From NCBI GenBank assembly GCA_964476835.1, contig CAYZCE010000013.1, positions 1 through 56,045 of the forward strand: DNA of 56,045 nucleotides. Reading direction: 5' to 3'. The notes under the pieces were generated by a model. That model did no database searches and was not told where the DNA came from. It saw nothing but the letters and a program-made list of their open reading frames with translations. Position numbers and translations under genes: made by a program. How positions within the stretch are numbered: position 1 is the stretch's first letter; the number at the start of each line of letters is the position of its first letter. The DNA is from PALSA-926 sp964476835. GTDB taxonomy: Bacteria; Pseudomonadota; Alphaproteobacteria; Micavibrionales; UBA2020. Shown here in pieces: positions 35,580 through 43,747 of this stretch.

Positions 35580-36373
35580 CAGACGGCCACTTCGCCCTTG
35601 ATCGCGTCGTGGTGCTGGTAGTTCACCAGCTTGAAATCCTCGCCCTTGAAGTCAAAAATATTTTTGACGGACGGGTTCAGCTCCATCTTCGGCAAGGCGT
35701 GCGGCGCGCGCGACAGTTGCAATTTAACCTGTTCGAGGTGGTTGGTATAGATGTGTAAATCGCCGAAGCTGTGCACGAAATGGCCGGGCTTCAAGCCCGT
35801 CACTTGCGCGATCATCAAGGTCAGCAGCGCGTAGGACGCGATGTTGAACGGCACGCCGAGGAACACGTCGGCGCTGCGTTGGTAAAGCTGGCACGAGAGC
35901 TTGCCCTCGCTCACATAGAACTGGAACAGGCAGTGGCACGGCGCCAGCGCCATGAACGGGATGTCGGCCGGGTTCCACGCCGAGACGATCAGGCGGCGGC
36001 TGTCGGGATTGGTGCGGATTTCTTCGACGACCTGCGAGATCTGGTCGATGGTCTTGCCGTCGCGACCGGGCCACGAGCGCCATTGGTGGCCGTAGACGGG
36101 GCCGAGGTTGCCTGCGTCATCCGCCCATTCGTCCCAGATCGAGACCTTGTTGTCCTTGAGGTACTTGATGTTGGTATCGCCGGCGAGGAACCACAGCAGC
36201 TCATGGATGATCGAGCGCGTGTGCACTTTTTTCGTCGTCACCAGCGGGAAGCCCTCCGCGAGGTCGTAGCGGTTCTGGTAGCCGAAGGTCGAGATGGTGT
36301 CGACGCCCGTGCGGTTCGCCTTGCGCGTGCCGGTTTCGAGCGCATGCCGCATCAAGTCGAGGTATTGCTGCAT
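35579..36373 (-). CDS. thyA: Thymidylate synthase
   Basis: ThyA (264 residues, the standard bacterial length) methylates dUMP to dTMP using methylene-tetrahydrofolate. Visible motifs are RTGVDTISTFGYQNRYDL, HELLWFLAGDTNIKYL, the catalytic cysteine in MALAPCHCLFQFYV, QRSADVFLGVPFNIASYA and GDLHIYTNHLEQ. The ATG at 36373 follows an AAAGGGGGG ribosome site. The frame extends 29 codons further upstream, but that part has no family match. Confidence 0.97.
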   Translation of the reverse strand: MQQYLDLMRHALETGTRKANRTGVDTISTFGYQNRYDLAEGFPLVTTKKVHTRSIIHELLWFLAGDTNIKYLKDNKVSIWDEWADDAGNLGPVYGHQWRSWPGRDGKTIDQISQVVEEIRTNPDSRRLIVSAWNPADIPFMALAPCHCLFQFYVSEGKLSCQLYQRSADVFLGVPFNIASYALLTLMIAQVTGLKPGHFVHSFGDLHIYTNHLEQVKLQLSRAPHALPKMELNPSVKNIFDFKGEDFKLVNYQHHDAIKGEVAV

Positions 36374-36467
36374 AAGGCCCCCCTTTGCGATGATTGCGTG
36401 TTCAGAATACCCTAAAAATGCAAACTTTTCCAGTAACTTAACGGTGTTTCGTTCTGGCAAGAAATAA

Positions 36468-36497
36468 TTGACATAAAGCTCTTAAATATATTAAAAT
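36468..36497 (+). promoter_or_regulatory. Sigma70-like promoter of the zincin pair
   Basis: TTGACA (36468-36473, perfect) and TAAAAT (36492-36497, five of six) are separated by 18 bases in an AT-rich stretch. The predicted transcript begins near 36504. That leaves too little leader for the ATG at 36512 but about 25 bases for the ATG at 36530. Confidence 0.6.
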
Positions 36498-36529
36498 CAA
36501 TCATCCTCTCAATGATTCACCGGAGCTCT

Positions 36530-37486
36530 ATGCCCCAGCCGTATGCCAACCCGACCAAGATCGCATGGGACCAGAGCGGCTTCGCGCGCATGCTCGACGG
36601 TTTCTCGGCTGACCGGCTGAGCGCCGACAATGACGCGCTGTTGGATATTTTCGACTGCGCGGAATCGTCTCCGACGGCGCGCGCCGCGTTGGCATGGGCG
36701 CAGGCGCACGGCGTGCGCTTCTTCGTGGACAGGAAAGTTGAGGGCACTTCCGCCTATTACACGCCGGGCACCGGTGTCGTAGGAATATCGGCCAAACACC
36801 TGCGCGGTGACGATGCGGCCGCGGTGCTGGTGCATGAAATCCGCCACGCATGGCAGGATGCGCATGGGCTCGTGCCGCAAGCGACATCCGATTACGCCGG
36901 CTATGCGATCCAGAACGCCTTGCTTGAGGCAGATGCCTGCGCGCACCAGTCGCTCGTCGCGCGCGAACTCAAGGCGGCTTCGTCGACCGCATGGACGTTG
37001 CGGTGGAAGGCCAGCATCTTCGGGACAACGAAAGACAAGGCCGCCGGCAACAAGGGCGGCGTGATGGCTGAAGCCTTTCTCAACTGGTTCTCCGGCAACC
37101 GCGCCCGTGATTACGGGGAGGACCTGGCGCGCAATTACGGCAGTTATCTCGGCCTTTGCGCCGTGCAGCCTGACAGCTATGAATTTGGCCCCGCCCATAC
37201 CGGCCATGCGCGCAACATCGCGGGCGAGCAGGGCGTGCCGCTGGGTGCGGGCATCGACATCAACGACCTGCAGCGCGTGATGCAGCTCGGCCATTCCTTC
37301 GCGGGCGTCAACTACCTCGCGCATATGCAGGACGGCCTGCTGAAGAAAATCCTGCGCCCGTCGCTGGCGCTGACGTTCTACAACGCCGCCAACGACGATG
37401 AGAAGAATCTGTCGCTCGCCATCCAGAAGGAACACCTCCGGCAAAAGGCCGCCCGCCCGAAGCGCGCGCCGTTGGGGATGCGATGA
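36530..37486 (+). CDS. Putative zinc metallopeptidase with HEIRH motif, copy 1
   Basis: This 318-residue protein appears cytoplasmic, with no signal peptide or membrane segment. It carries a zincin motif HEIRH (residues 102-106) in VLVHEIRHAWQDAHGL. A conserved EAD at residues 133-135 (LLEADACAH) could supply a third zinc ligand. The C-terminal PSLALTFYNAAN is shared with its neighbour. I recall this layout as a DUF6782-type domain, which I could not check. Start 36530 has a GGAG site and aligns with the paralogue's start. The gene overlaps copy 2 by ATGA. The substrate is unknown. Confidence 0.7.
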   Translation: MPQPYANPTKIAWDQSGFARMLDGFSADRLSADNDALLDIFDCAESSPTARAALAWAQAHGVRFFVDRKVEGTSAYYTPGTGVVGISAKHLRGDDAAAVLVHEIRHAWQDAHGLVPQATSDYAGYAIQNALLEADACAHQSLVARELKAASSTAWTLRWKASIFGTTKDKAAGNKGGVMAEAFLNWFSGNRARDYGEDLARNYGSYLGLCAVQPDSYEFGPAHTGHARNIAGEQGVPLGAGIDINDLQRVMQLGHSFAGVNYLAHMQDGLLKKILRPSLALTFYNAANDDEKNLSLAIQKEHLRQKAARPKRAPLGMR

Positions 37487-38466
37487 AAAGCGCCTATGAC
37501 GTGACGAAAATCTCCGTGCGCTGGGACCGGACAGACTTCGATAAAATGCTGCGTGGCTTCTCGGAAGAGCGTCGCGCCGGGGATGCGCAGGAGATCGACT
37601 GGCTTTTCAGCCTCGCCGCGCTGTCGCCGACGGCACGGCAGGCGCTCGAGTGGGCGAAAGCGCATGACGTGCGCTTCTTCGTGGACAGGATGGCAACCGG
37701 CGCCGGCGGCTATTACGCCACCGGCGCCGGCGTGGTCGGCATTGCCGAGTCTTCGCTCAACGACGGCTTTTATGGGGTATCGGCGCTGGTGCACGAGATC
37801 CGCCACGCGTGGCAGGACGCGCACGGGCTGATCGCTTCGCCGTCGTGCGATTTCACCACCTATTCGATCCAGAAAGCGCTGATCGAGGCGGACGCCTTCG
37901 CGTTCGAGCTGCTCGTCATGAACGAATTGCGGCTCGGCCAGGAACAGGCGAGTCTGCGCCAAAGATCCAATTCTCTCAGTGCGTATGAAGCGCTGGAACT
38001 GCGCGAATCCTTCGCGCGCCAGAAAGCCGCGATCGACGACAAGGAAGGCTTCCTTGCGCAAGGGTTCTCTTTCTGGTTCGACTCCCCGCGCGCCGCCTGC
38101 TACGGCGCGGCGATTGCGTGCCGTTTTGCCGCGATGTTCGGGATGGCTTCTGTGCCGCCGGATGTTGTTTCGGTCCCGTGGGGCGGCTTTGAACTCGTGA
38201 ACGGCGCGTCGCGCATCCCCAAGGATGGCATCGACATCACCGATCCGCAGCGCCTCGCGATGCTCGGCAAGACGTTTGCGGGCGGCAGCTATTTCAAGCA
38301 GCTGCCGCGCGACTTCCTCTCCCGGGAAGCCGTGCGCCCCTCGCTGGCGCTGACGTTCTACAACGCCGCTAACGGCAATCAGAAAAAACTGACGCAGGCG
38401 ATCCGCAAGGAATCTCTCAAGGAAAAGGCCTTCCTGCGCCGCCAACCGCGCCAGGAAAGCCGCTAA
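37483..38466 (+). CDS. Putative zinc metallopeptidase with HEIRH motif, copy 2
   Basis: This 327-residue paralogue of the gene before it has HEIRH at residues 104-108 (ALVHEIRHAWQDAHGL) and EAD at 135-137 (LIEADAFAF). The 31-residue spacing between first His and Glu is the same in both copies. Other shared blocks are VRFFVDR, IDITDPQRLAMLGKTFAGGS versus the related stretch in copy 1, and PSLALTFYNAAN. The middle region (residues about 150-190) is a charged helical insert not seen in copy 1. It is translationally coupled to copy 1. No known family role can be stated. Confidence 0.7.
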   Translation: MKSAYDVTKISVRWDRTDFDKMLRGFSEERRAGDAQEIDWLFSLAALSPTARQALEWAKAHDVRFFVDRMATGAGGYYATGAGVVGIAESSLNDGFYGVSALVHEIRHAWQDAHGLIASPSCDFTTYSIQKALIEADAFAFELLVMNELRLGQEQASLRQRSNSLSAYEALELRESFARQKAAIDDKEGFLAQGFSFWFDSPRAACYGAAIACRFAAMFGMASVPPDVVSVPWGGFELVNGASRIPKDGIDITDPQRLAMLGKTFAGGSYFKQLPRDFLSREAVRPSLALTFYNAANGNQKKLTQAIRKESLKEKAFLRRQPRQESR

Positions 38467-38474
38467 TTCCCGTC

Positions 38475-38502
38475 TGGACTCGACCGCGCATGGCGGTATA
38501 AG
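38475..38502 (+). promoter_or_regulatory. Candidate promoter of tRNA-Gly
   Basis: TGGACT (38475-38480) and TATAAG (38497-38502) are 16 bases apart. The predicted transcription start lies a few bases before the mature tRNA 5' end at 38515. Confidence 0.45.
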
Positions 38503-38514
38503 ATCGGCCCATCC

Positions 38515-38588
38515 GCGGGTGTAGCTTAATGGTAAAGCTCCAGCCTTCCAAGCTGGCTACGTGGGTTCGATTCCCATCACCCGCTCCA
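38515..38588 (+). tRNA. tRNA-Gly (anticodon UCC)
   Basis: The acceptor stem GCGGGTG (38515-38521) pairs with CACCCGC (38578-38584), with discriminator T and an encoded CCA (38586-38588). The anticodon loop CTTCCAA, in the stem CCAGC/GCTGG, gives anticodon TCC. The T-arm GGGTTCGATTCCC is canonical. It reads Gly GGA/GGG codons. It lies between the zincin pair and a convergent phage-type gene. Confidence 0.97.
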
Positions 38589-38661
38589 ATATCCTCGCCG
38601 TCGGCGAAAGGTGCCACGCCGAAGTCTTGGCGCAGGCGGGCTGCTCACACAGAAAACAAAC

Positions 38662-39561
38662 TTATTTCAGTCCCGGCTTTTTCGGCCGGTTCTTCGGCGC
38701 TTGCGTCTGCGCGGCCTTGAAAGCCGGACAGGTGCCGCGGGCGCGGCAGAACTGGCAGGGCTTTTTTGCGGGCGACAGGGTGAGGGCGGAGACGCCCTTT
38801 TGCTGGAACGCGGCCTGCTGGGCGAGCGCGCGGGCGACGCCGGCTTTGGCCGTGGCGGCGAAGGCACGGAGTTCTTTCGCGGTGATGACGTGCTCGTCGA
38901 CATGGCCGAGGCGCGGCTGGTGGATGACGAGCCCGACATGGTCGACGCGCAGCCCTTGCGCGAAGGGCGCGAGCGCGGCCGCCGCATAGGTCATGAGCTG
39001 GCCGTTGTCTTTCGCCGCGACGGGCACGCCCCGGCCGTACTTGAGGTCTTCCACCGAGATATAGCCGCTGCCGTCCTTGTATTCGACGACGATCAAGGTA
39101 TCGGCGATGCCGGACTGGTTCGGAATTCCCAGCACGCCGCTGGTGTCGAGGCGTTGCTCGACGCGCAGCGTGACATTCTTCACTTTCTTGTCTTTTTTGA
39201 AAGCGGCGATGCGGGCGCGCACGTGGTCGACGTATTTCTGGACGGCGTCGCACATCGCGGCGTCGGCGGTGATGGTTGCCGAGGTTTCGTATGGCGTGCT
39301 CTTGCGCTGGTAGACGGTGATGTTCTGCCCGAGATAGGCGCGTGCGTCGAAATTGCCGTCGGTCAGCGCCCATTGCGCCAGCTGGTGCGCCGCGCTGCCT
39401 TCGTCGGCGTAAACGTTCGAGGCGGCAGGCTTGGCGTTGTCTTTTTTCGCGGCGTTGTTGAAGGATGCGCGCAGCGCGGATTCCATCGCGTAAGACCCGG
39501 GACAGGCCAGAACGCGGTCGAGCTGCGACGGCGGGAAGGAGGTGTGTTTCGGTGCGGACAT
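38662..39561 (-). CDS. DUF2800-type PD-(D/E)XK nuclease-like protein
   Basis: This 299-residue protein resembles the DUF2800 family, usually carried by phages and related to Cas4/RecB nucleases. Visible features are SQLDRVLACPGSYAME at the N-terminus, ADEGSAAHQLAQW, and a nuclease core with ISVEDLKYGRGVPVAA (Asp/Lys) and NGQLMTYAAAAL. A C-terminal cysteine group PCQFCRARGTCPAF may bind an Fe-S cluster. The ATG at 39561 fits the family start better than an upstream TTG (39597). No other phage gene is adjacent, so it is an orphan beside a tRNA. Function in the host is unknown. Confidence 0.75.
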   Translation of the reverse strand: MSAPKHTSFPPSQLDRVLACPGSYAMESALRASFNNAAKKDNAKPAASNVYADEGSAAHQLAQWALTDGNFDARAYLGQNITVYQRKSTPYETSATITADAAMCDAVQKYVDHVRARIAAFKKDKKVKNVTLRVEQRLDTSGVLGIPNQSGIADTLIVVEYKDGSGYISVEDLKYGRGVPVAAKDNGQLMTYAAAALAPFAQGLRVDHVGLVIHQPRLGHVDEHVITAKELRAFAATAKAGVARALAQQAAFQQKGVSALTLSPAKKPCQFCRARGTCPAFKAAQTQAPKNRPKKPGLK

Positions 39562-39602
39562 ATCCAAGACTATCCCGTGCGGGCTGGCCTGCGTCAAGGT
39601 GC

Positions 39603-39630
39603 AAAAAAGCCGCCGGTTTGCACCGGCGGC
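39603..39630 (-). terminator. Intrinsic terminator of rpsA
   Basis: Bases gccgccgg (39609-39616) pair with ccggcggc (39623-39630) around a six-base loop. On the minus strand the hairpin is followed by six Ts (aaaaaa at 39603-39608 on the plus strand). It lies 26 bases after the rpsA stop. Confidence 0.9.
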
Positions 39631-39655
39631 TTGATTGTTGTCTTAGGCTGGCGCG

Positions 39656-41494
39656 TTATTCTGCGCTGTCGTCGGACTTCTTCTTGGTCGCCTTCTTGGC
39701 GGGAGTAGCGGCGGTTGCCGACTTCTTCTGCAGGGCAGCGCCCAGGATGTCGCCGAGGCTTGCGCCCGAATCCGACGAGCCGTACTCGGCCATTGCGGCC
39801 TTGTCTTCGTCGATCTCGCGGGCCTTGATCGAGAGTTCCAGCTTGCCGGAACGATCGACCTTGACGACCTTTGCGTCGACCTTTTCGCCGACGGCGAAGC
39901 GGTCAGGACGCTGCTCGGAGCGTTCGCGGCTGAGGTCGCCCTTCTTGATGAAGCCGGAGGCCTTGTCGCCCACGGTCACTTCGATGCCGCCCGAGGTGAT
40001 GGCCGACACGGTGCAGGTAACCACTGCGCCCTTGTCGATGCCGCCGCCATGCGATGCGGAAGAAGAGGATGCGCCGGTGTCGCCGCCCTTGCCCTTGTTG
40101 GGGTTTTCGGACAGTTGCTTGACGCCGAGGGAAACGCGTTCCTTCTCGCTGTCGACTTCAAGGATCTTGACCTTGAGCATGTCGCCCTTCTTGAAGGACT
40201 TGATCGCTTCTTCGCCGGATTGCTCCCACGACAGGTCGGAGAGGTGAACCATGCCGTCGATCTGGTCGCCGATGCCGACGAACAGGCCGAACTCGGTGAT
40301 GTTGCGGATCTCGCCTTCGAGCTCGGTGCCGGGCTTGTAGATCTCGGCGAACTTGCTCCACGGGTTCTCGGTGCACTGCTTGAGGCCGAGGCTGATGCGG
40401 CGCTTGGCGACATCGACTTCGAGGACTTGAACTTCGATCTCTTGGCTCGTCGAGAGGATCTTGCCCGGGTGCACGTTCTTCTTGGTCCACGACATTTCGG
40501 AGACGTGGATCAGGCCTTCGATGCCGTCTTCCAGTTCAACGAACGCGCCGTAGTCGGCGATGTTGGTGACGCGGCCCTTGTACTTCTGGCCGGACTTGTA
40601 GCGGCTTTCGACGCCCTGCCACGGATCGGCTTCAAGCTGCTTGATGCCGAGCGAGATGCGCTGGCTCTCTTCGTTGAAGCGGATGATCTTGACGTTGACC
40701 GTCTGGCCGACGTGCAGCACTTCGGAGGGGTGGTTGATGCGCTTCCACGAGATATCGGTCACGTGCAGCAGGCCATCCACGCCGCCGAGGTCGATGAACG
40801 CACCGTAGTCGGTGATGTTCTTGACGACGCCTTGCAGTTCCTGACCTTCCTTGAGGTTGGAAACCAGTTCCGAACGAGCTTCGGCGCGGCTTTCTTCGAG
40901 AACGGCGCGGCGCGAGACGACGATGTTGCCGCGGGCGCGATCCATCTTGAGGATGAGGAAAGGCTGCGGGGTGCCCATGAGCGGAGAGACGTCGCGCACG
41001 GGGCGGATGTCGACTTGGGAGCCGGGGAGGAACGCAACGGCGCCGCCGAGGTCGACGGTGAAGCCGCCCTTGACGCGGCCGAAGATGGTGCCGGTGACGC
41101 GTTCGTTGGCTTTGTGCTGCTTTTCCAGCACGACCCACGATTCTTCGCGGCGGGCTTTTTCGCGGGACAGGCCGGCTTCGCCTTCCTTGTTTTCCATGCG
41201 TTCGATGTAGACGTCGACCTTGTCGCCGACCTTTACTTCGGGGCGTGCGCCGGCGAGGCTGAATTCGCGGACGGGGATGCGGCCTTCGGATTTCAGGCCG
41301 ACATCGAGGGTGATGAATTCATCGTCGATCGCGACGATGGTGCCTTCGACGACGTTGCCTTCGAAGGACTTCACGCCCTTGAAGCTCTCGTTCAGGAGGC
41401 TTTCAAAGCTGGCGTTCTCGCCGGTGATTTCCTTGATGGACGGCGCTTCAATAGTTTTGGTTGCCACGCGGGTGGCATGTGCAGGTTTAGACAT
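39656..41494 (-). CDS. rpsA: 30S ribosomal protein S1
   Basis: S1 (612 residues) binds mRNA leaders to the 30S subunit. Six S1 RNA-binding repeats are visible, for example NITDYGAFIDLGGVDGLLHV, NIADYGAFVELEDGIEGLIH and NITEFGLFVGIGDQIDGMVH. The family is usually about 550-570 residues. The extra length is a Gly/Ser linker (GASSSSASHGGG) before the last repeat and a Lys/Ala-rich tail (ATPAKKATKKKSDDSAE). A candidate promoter overlaps the cmk stop, and a strong terminator follows the gene. Confidence 0.97.
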   Translation of the reverse strand: MSKPAHATRVATKTIEAPSIKEITGENASFESLLNESFKGVKSFEGNVVEGTIVAIDDEFITLDVGLKSEGRIPVREFSLAGARPEVKVGDKVDVYIERMENKEGEAGLSREKARREESWVVLEKQHKANERVTGTIFGRVKGGFTVDLGGAVAFLPGSQVDIRPVRDVSPLMGTPQPFLILKMDRARGNIVVSRRAVLEESRAEARSELVSNLKEGQELQGVVKNITDYGAFIDLGGVDGLLHVTDISWKRINHPSEVLHVGQTVNVKIIRFNEESQRISLGIKQLEADPWQGVESRYKSGQKYKGRVTNIADYGAFVELEDGIEGLIHVSEMSWTKKNVHPGKILSTSQEIEVQVLEVDVAKRRISLGLKQCTENPWSKFAEIYKPGTELEGEIRNITEFGLFVGIGDQIDGMVHLSDLSWEQSGEEAIKSFKKGDMLKVKILEVDSEKERVSLGVKQLSENPNKGKGGDTGASSSSASHGGGIDKGAVVTCTVSAITSGGIEVTVGDKASGFIKKGDLSRERSEQRPDRFAVGEKVDAKVVKVDRSGKLELSIKAREIDEDKAAMAEYGSSDSGASLGDILGAALQKKSATAATPAKKATKKKSDDSAE

Positions 41495-41576
41495 GTGAGG
41501 GGTTCTCTTCTTTCAGAGTGAAATACGTCCGGCAGGCTGCCATGCGGCACCCGGGCCAACCGGTCGCTTGGGCATT

Positions 41577-41606
41577 TATATATGGGATTTAGCGCTGGAG
41601 AGTCAA
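41577..41606 (-). promoter_or_regulatory. Candidate promoter of rpsA
   Basis: On the minus strand TTGACT (41606-41601) and TATATA (41582-41577) are 18 bases apart. The -35 overlaps the stop codon of cmk. The predicted leader before the rpsA ATG is about 75 bases. It would allow S1 to be made independently of cytidylate kinase. Confidence 0.55.
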
Positions 41607-42331
41607 GCGTTGGTTTCCGCGAGGAACTTCGCGGTGACCGCTGAAATCGCGGTATTCAGCACGTCTTCCGGCGGCAGCTTGGTGCTGTCGATGACGGTCG
41701 CATCGGGGGCGGCCAGCGTCGGCGCGGTGCGGCGGGTGCTATCGCGTTGATCACGCTTGAGAATGTCGCGCAGGACGCGTTCCTCGGTCATGTCGGGGTG
41801 TGCGTTCCTGATTTCGTTGAAGCGGCGGCGGGCGCGCTCCTCGGGGTCGGCGGTGACGAAGAACTTGAGGTCGGCCTCGGGGCAGATCACGGTGCCGATG
41901 TCGCGGCCGTCGAGCACGGCGCCGCCGACGTTGCCGGGCGGGTTCTGCGCGAAGGCGCGCTGGTAATCGACGAGGGCGGTGCGCACGCCGGGCAGGGCAG
42001 CCACGCGCGACGCGGCTTCGGAGACCGAAGGCTGGCGCAGGGCCGGATCGGCGAGGGATTCAGCCGTCAGGTTGCGGCGCACCATTTCAAGCGCGGGCAC
42101 CAGCGAATTGATGTCGTCGAGGTTGCAGCCGAGTTGCAGTGCCACAAGGCCAACAGCGCGATAAAGCGCGCCGGTATCGAGGTAAGCATAGCCAAGACGC
42201 GCAGCCAACGCGCGGGCGAGGGTGCCTTTGCCACTGGCAGCCGGGCCGTCGACGGCGATCACGACTTTGCGGCCGGTATTGTCGGCGGGCGCGGCTTGCT
42301 GGAGCGGCGCGGTGTTCTTTCCAAACGACAT
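41603..42331 (-). CDS. cmk: Cytidylate kinase
   Basis: Cmk (242 residues) phosphorylates CMP and dCMP. The P-loop is VVIAVDGPAASGKGTLARAL, and the CMP-binding region includes YLDTGALYRAVGLVAL and AVLDGRDIGTVICPEADLKF. The lid is RARRRFNEIR. The ATG at 42331 follows an AAGGGG ribosome site; in-frame sequence upstream to 42391 has no family match. The cmk-rpsA pairing is the common proteobacterial order. Confidence 0.96.
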   Translation of the reverse strand: MSFGKNTAPLQQAAPADNTGRKVVIAVDGPAASGKGTLARALAARLGYAYLDTGALYRAVGLVALQLGCNLDDINSLVPALEMVRRNLTAESLADPALRQPSVSEAASRVAALPGVRTALVDYQRAFAQNPPGNVGGAVLDGRDIGTVICPEADLKFFVTADPEERARRRFNEIRNAHPDMTEERVLRDILKRDQRDSTRRTAPTLAAPDATVIDSTKLPPEDVLNTAISAVTAKFLAETNA

Positions 42332-42447
42332 GACAAACCCCTTCGATGAAATAATTAACAATACATTAACATAACTTGTGGCGCGGGGCAAGGGAAAAGA
42401 GAGGGGGGCGGAGGGGATTAATGATTAATAAAATCAATTAGTTATTT

Positions 42448-42521
42448 TCATCTTGAGCGCAGCGAAGTATCTCGTAACTCTTGTACACAAGCCGCGAGAT
42501 CCTTCGCTGCGCTCAGGATGA
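42448..42521. repeat. Long intergenic inverted repeat between cmk and pilT
   Basis: The left arm (42448-42474, tcatcttgagcgcagcgaag then tatctcg) and the right arm (42495-42521) are inverted copies over 27 bases with two mismatches, around a 20-base loop. The motif (gagatccttcgctgcgctca) resembles a widespread dispersed bacterial element. It lies in the 288-base divergent spacer, which otherwise is AT-rich with no gene. Confidence 0.8.
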
Positions 42522-42543
42522 CACTGAAAGAATCTTTACCCTT

Positions 42544-42605
42544 TTTTCAGCTTCTGCACGTACTCTCTATAAAGAGCCATTGCCCAAGGGGTTGGGCGGT
42601 TTTTT
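42544..42605 (+). promoter_or_regulatory. Candidate pilT promoter and 5' leader hairpin
   Basis: TTTTCA (42544-42549) and TATAAA (42568-42573) form a weak promoter with an 18-base spacer. The predicted RNA would begin near 42580, straight into a perfect hairpin gcccaa (42582-42587) / ttgggc (42592-42597). A GG and six Ts follow (to 42605), then the AAAGGGG ribosome site of pilT. The hairpin might stabilise the transcript end or attenuate it. Confidence 0.45.
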
Positions 42606-42619
42606 AAAGGGGATATGCC

Positions 42620-43747
42620 GTGGACATTACAGCGCTTCTGAAATTCATGGTCGACAACAAGGCGTCGGACTTGCACCTGAGCGCCGACAACCCGCCCATC
42701 GTCCGCATCGACGGCGAACTGCAGCGCGTCAAGACCGATGCGCTCTCCGGCGACGCGATCCGCGGCCTTTTGTTCTCGATCATGTCGGAAGAGAAGCGCG
42801 CGATCTACGAACGCGACCTCGAGCTCGACTTCGCCATCTCGCTCGGCAGCGACACGCGCTTCCGCGTCAACGCCTTCAACAGCCGCCTCGGCCCCGCGGC
42901 GGTCTTCCGTATCATTCCCTCGCACATCCCGACGCTCGAGGACCTCGGTCTGCCGCCGGTGTTCCGCCGCTTGGCCGAACTGGAGAAGGGCCTCGTGCTC
43001 GTCACCGGCCCGACCGGCTCGGGTAAATCGACGACGCTGGCTGCGATGGTCAACCACATCAACGCCACGCGCAACAGCCACATCCTGACGATCGAGGACC
43101 CGGTGGAGTTCTTCCACCACTCGAAGAAGAGCCTCGTCAACCACCGCGAAGTCGGCGCCGACACCAAGAGCTTCTCTCGCGCGCTGAAGTCCGCGCTGCG
43201 CGAAGACCCCGACGTCATCCTTGTCGGCGAATTGCGCGACCATGAGACCATCTCGCTCGCGCTGACGGCGGCGGAAACCGGCCACCTTGTGTTCGGCACG
43301 CTGCACTCGAGCTCGGCCGCGAAATCCATCGACCGCCTCATCGACGTCTTCCCCGCCGCCGACAAGGCGATGATCCGCACCATGCTGTCCGGCTCCATCC
43401 AGGGCGTCGTGTCGCAGATGCTGCTGCCGCGCGAAGGCGGCGGCCGCGCGGCGGCGCACGAAGTGATGCTGGCGACCAGCGCGGTGCGCAACCTGATCCG
43501 CGAAAACCAGGTGGCGCAGCTCTATTCGATGATCCAGACCGGCGCGCGCTTCGGCATGCAGACGATGGCGGATTCGATCAACGACCTCGTCGCGGCCGGC
43601 CTCGTCTCCAAGGAAGCGGCGCAGTCGGCGCAGAAAGACAGCACCGACACTTCGGATGATTTCTCCGGCCCCGGCCCTGCCGGCGCGAAGAAGCCTGCAA
43701 CGGCGGCACCGGCGGGCAAGGGTGCCGGGGACGCGCAGACGTTTTGA
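42620..43747 (+). CDS. pilT: Type IV pilus retraction ATPase, PilT
   Basis: This 375-residue hexameric ATPase should disassemble pili. Motifs are Walker A GPTGSGKSTT, Asp box IEDPVEFFHH, Walker B DPDVILVGELRD, His box TGHLVFGTLHSSS, and AVRNLIREN, close to the PilT-specific AIRNLIRE motif needed for retraction. The start is GTG at 42620, seven bases after AAAGGGG. The last 60 residues are a Pro/Ala/Gly tail not typical of PilT. It heads the second pilus locus, and its stop overlaps the start of a PilU-like partner. Confidence 0.92.
   Translation: MDITALLKFMVDNKASDLHLSADNPPIVRIDGELQRVKTDALSGDAIRGLLFSIMSEEKRAIYERDLELDFAISLGSDTRFRVNAFNSRLGPAAVFRIIPSHIPTLEDLGLPPVFRRLAELEKGLVLVTGPTGSGKSTTLAAMVNHINATRNSHILTIEDPVEFFHHSKKSLVNHREVGADTKSFSRALKSALREDPDVILVGELRDHETISLALTAAETGHLVFGTLHSSSAAKSIDRLIDVFPAADKAMIRTMLSGSIQGVVSQMLLPREGGGRAAAHEVMLATSAVRNLIRENQVAQLYSMIQTGARFGMQTMADSINDLVAAGLVSKEAAQSAQKDSTDTSDDFSGPGPAGAKKPATAAPAGKGAGDAQTF

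Noticed and set aside
38515..39600. Integrated element with attachment sites at tRNA-Gly
   Set aside because: No integrase and no direct repeat of the tRNA 3' end was noticed in the flanking bases, so only an orphan gene is reported.
38645..39604. A 319-codon minus-strand frame overlapping the DUF2800 gene in another frame
   Set aside because: It is Arg/Ala-rich and featureless, while the alternative frame carries the family motifs.
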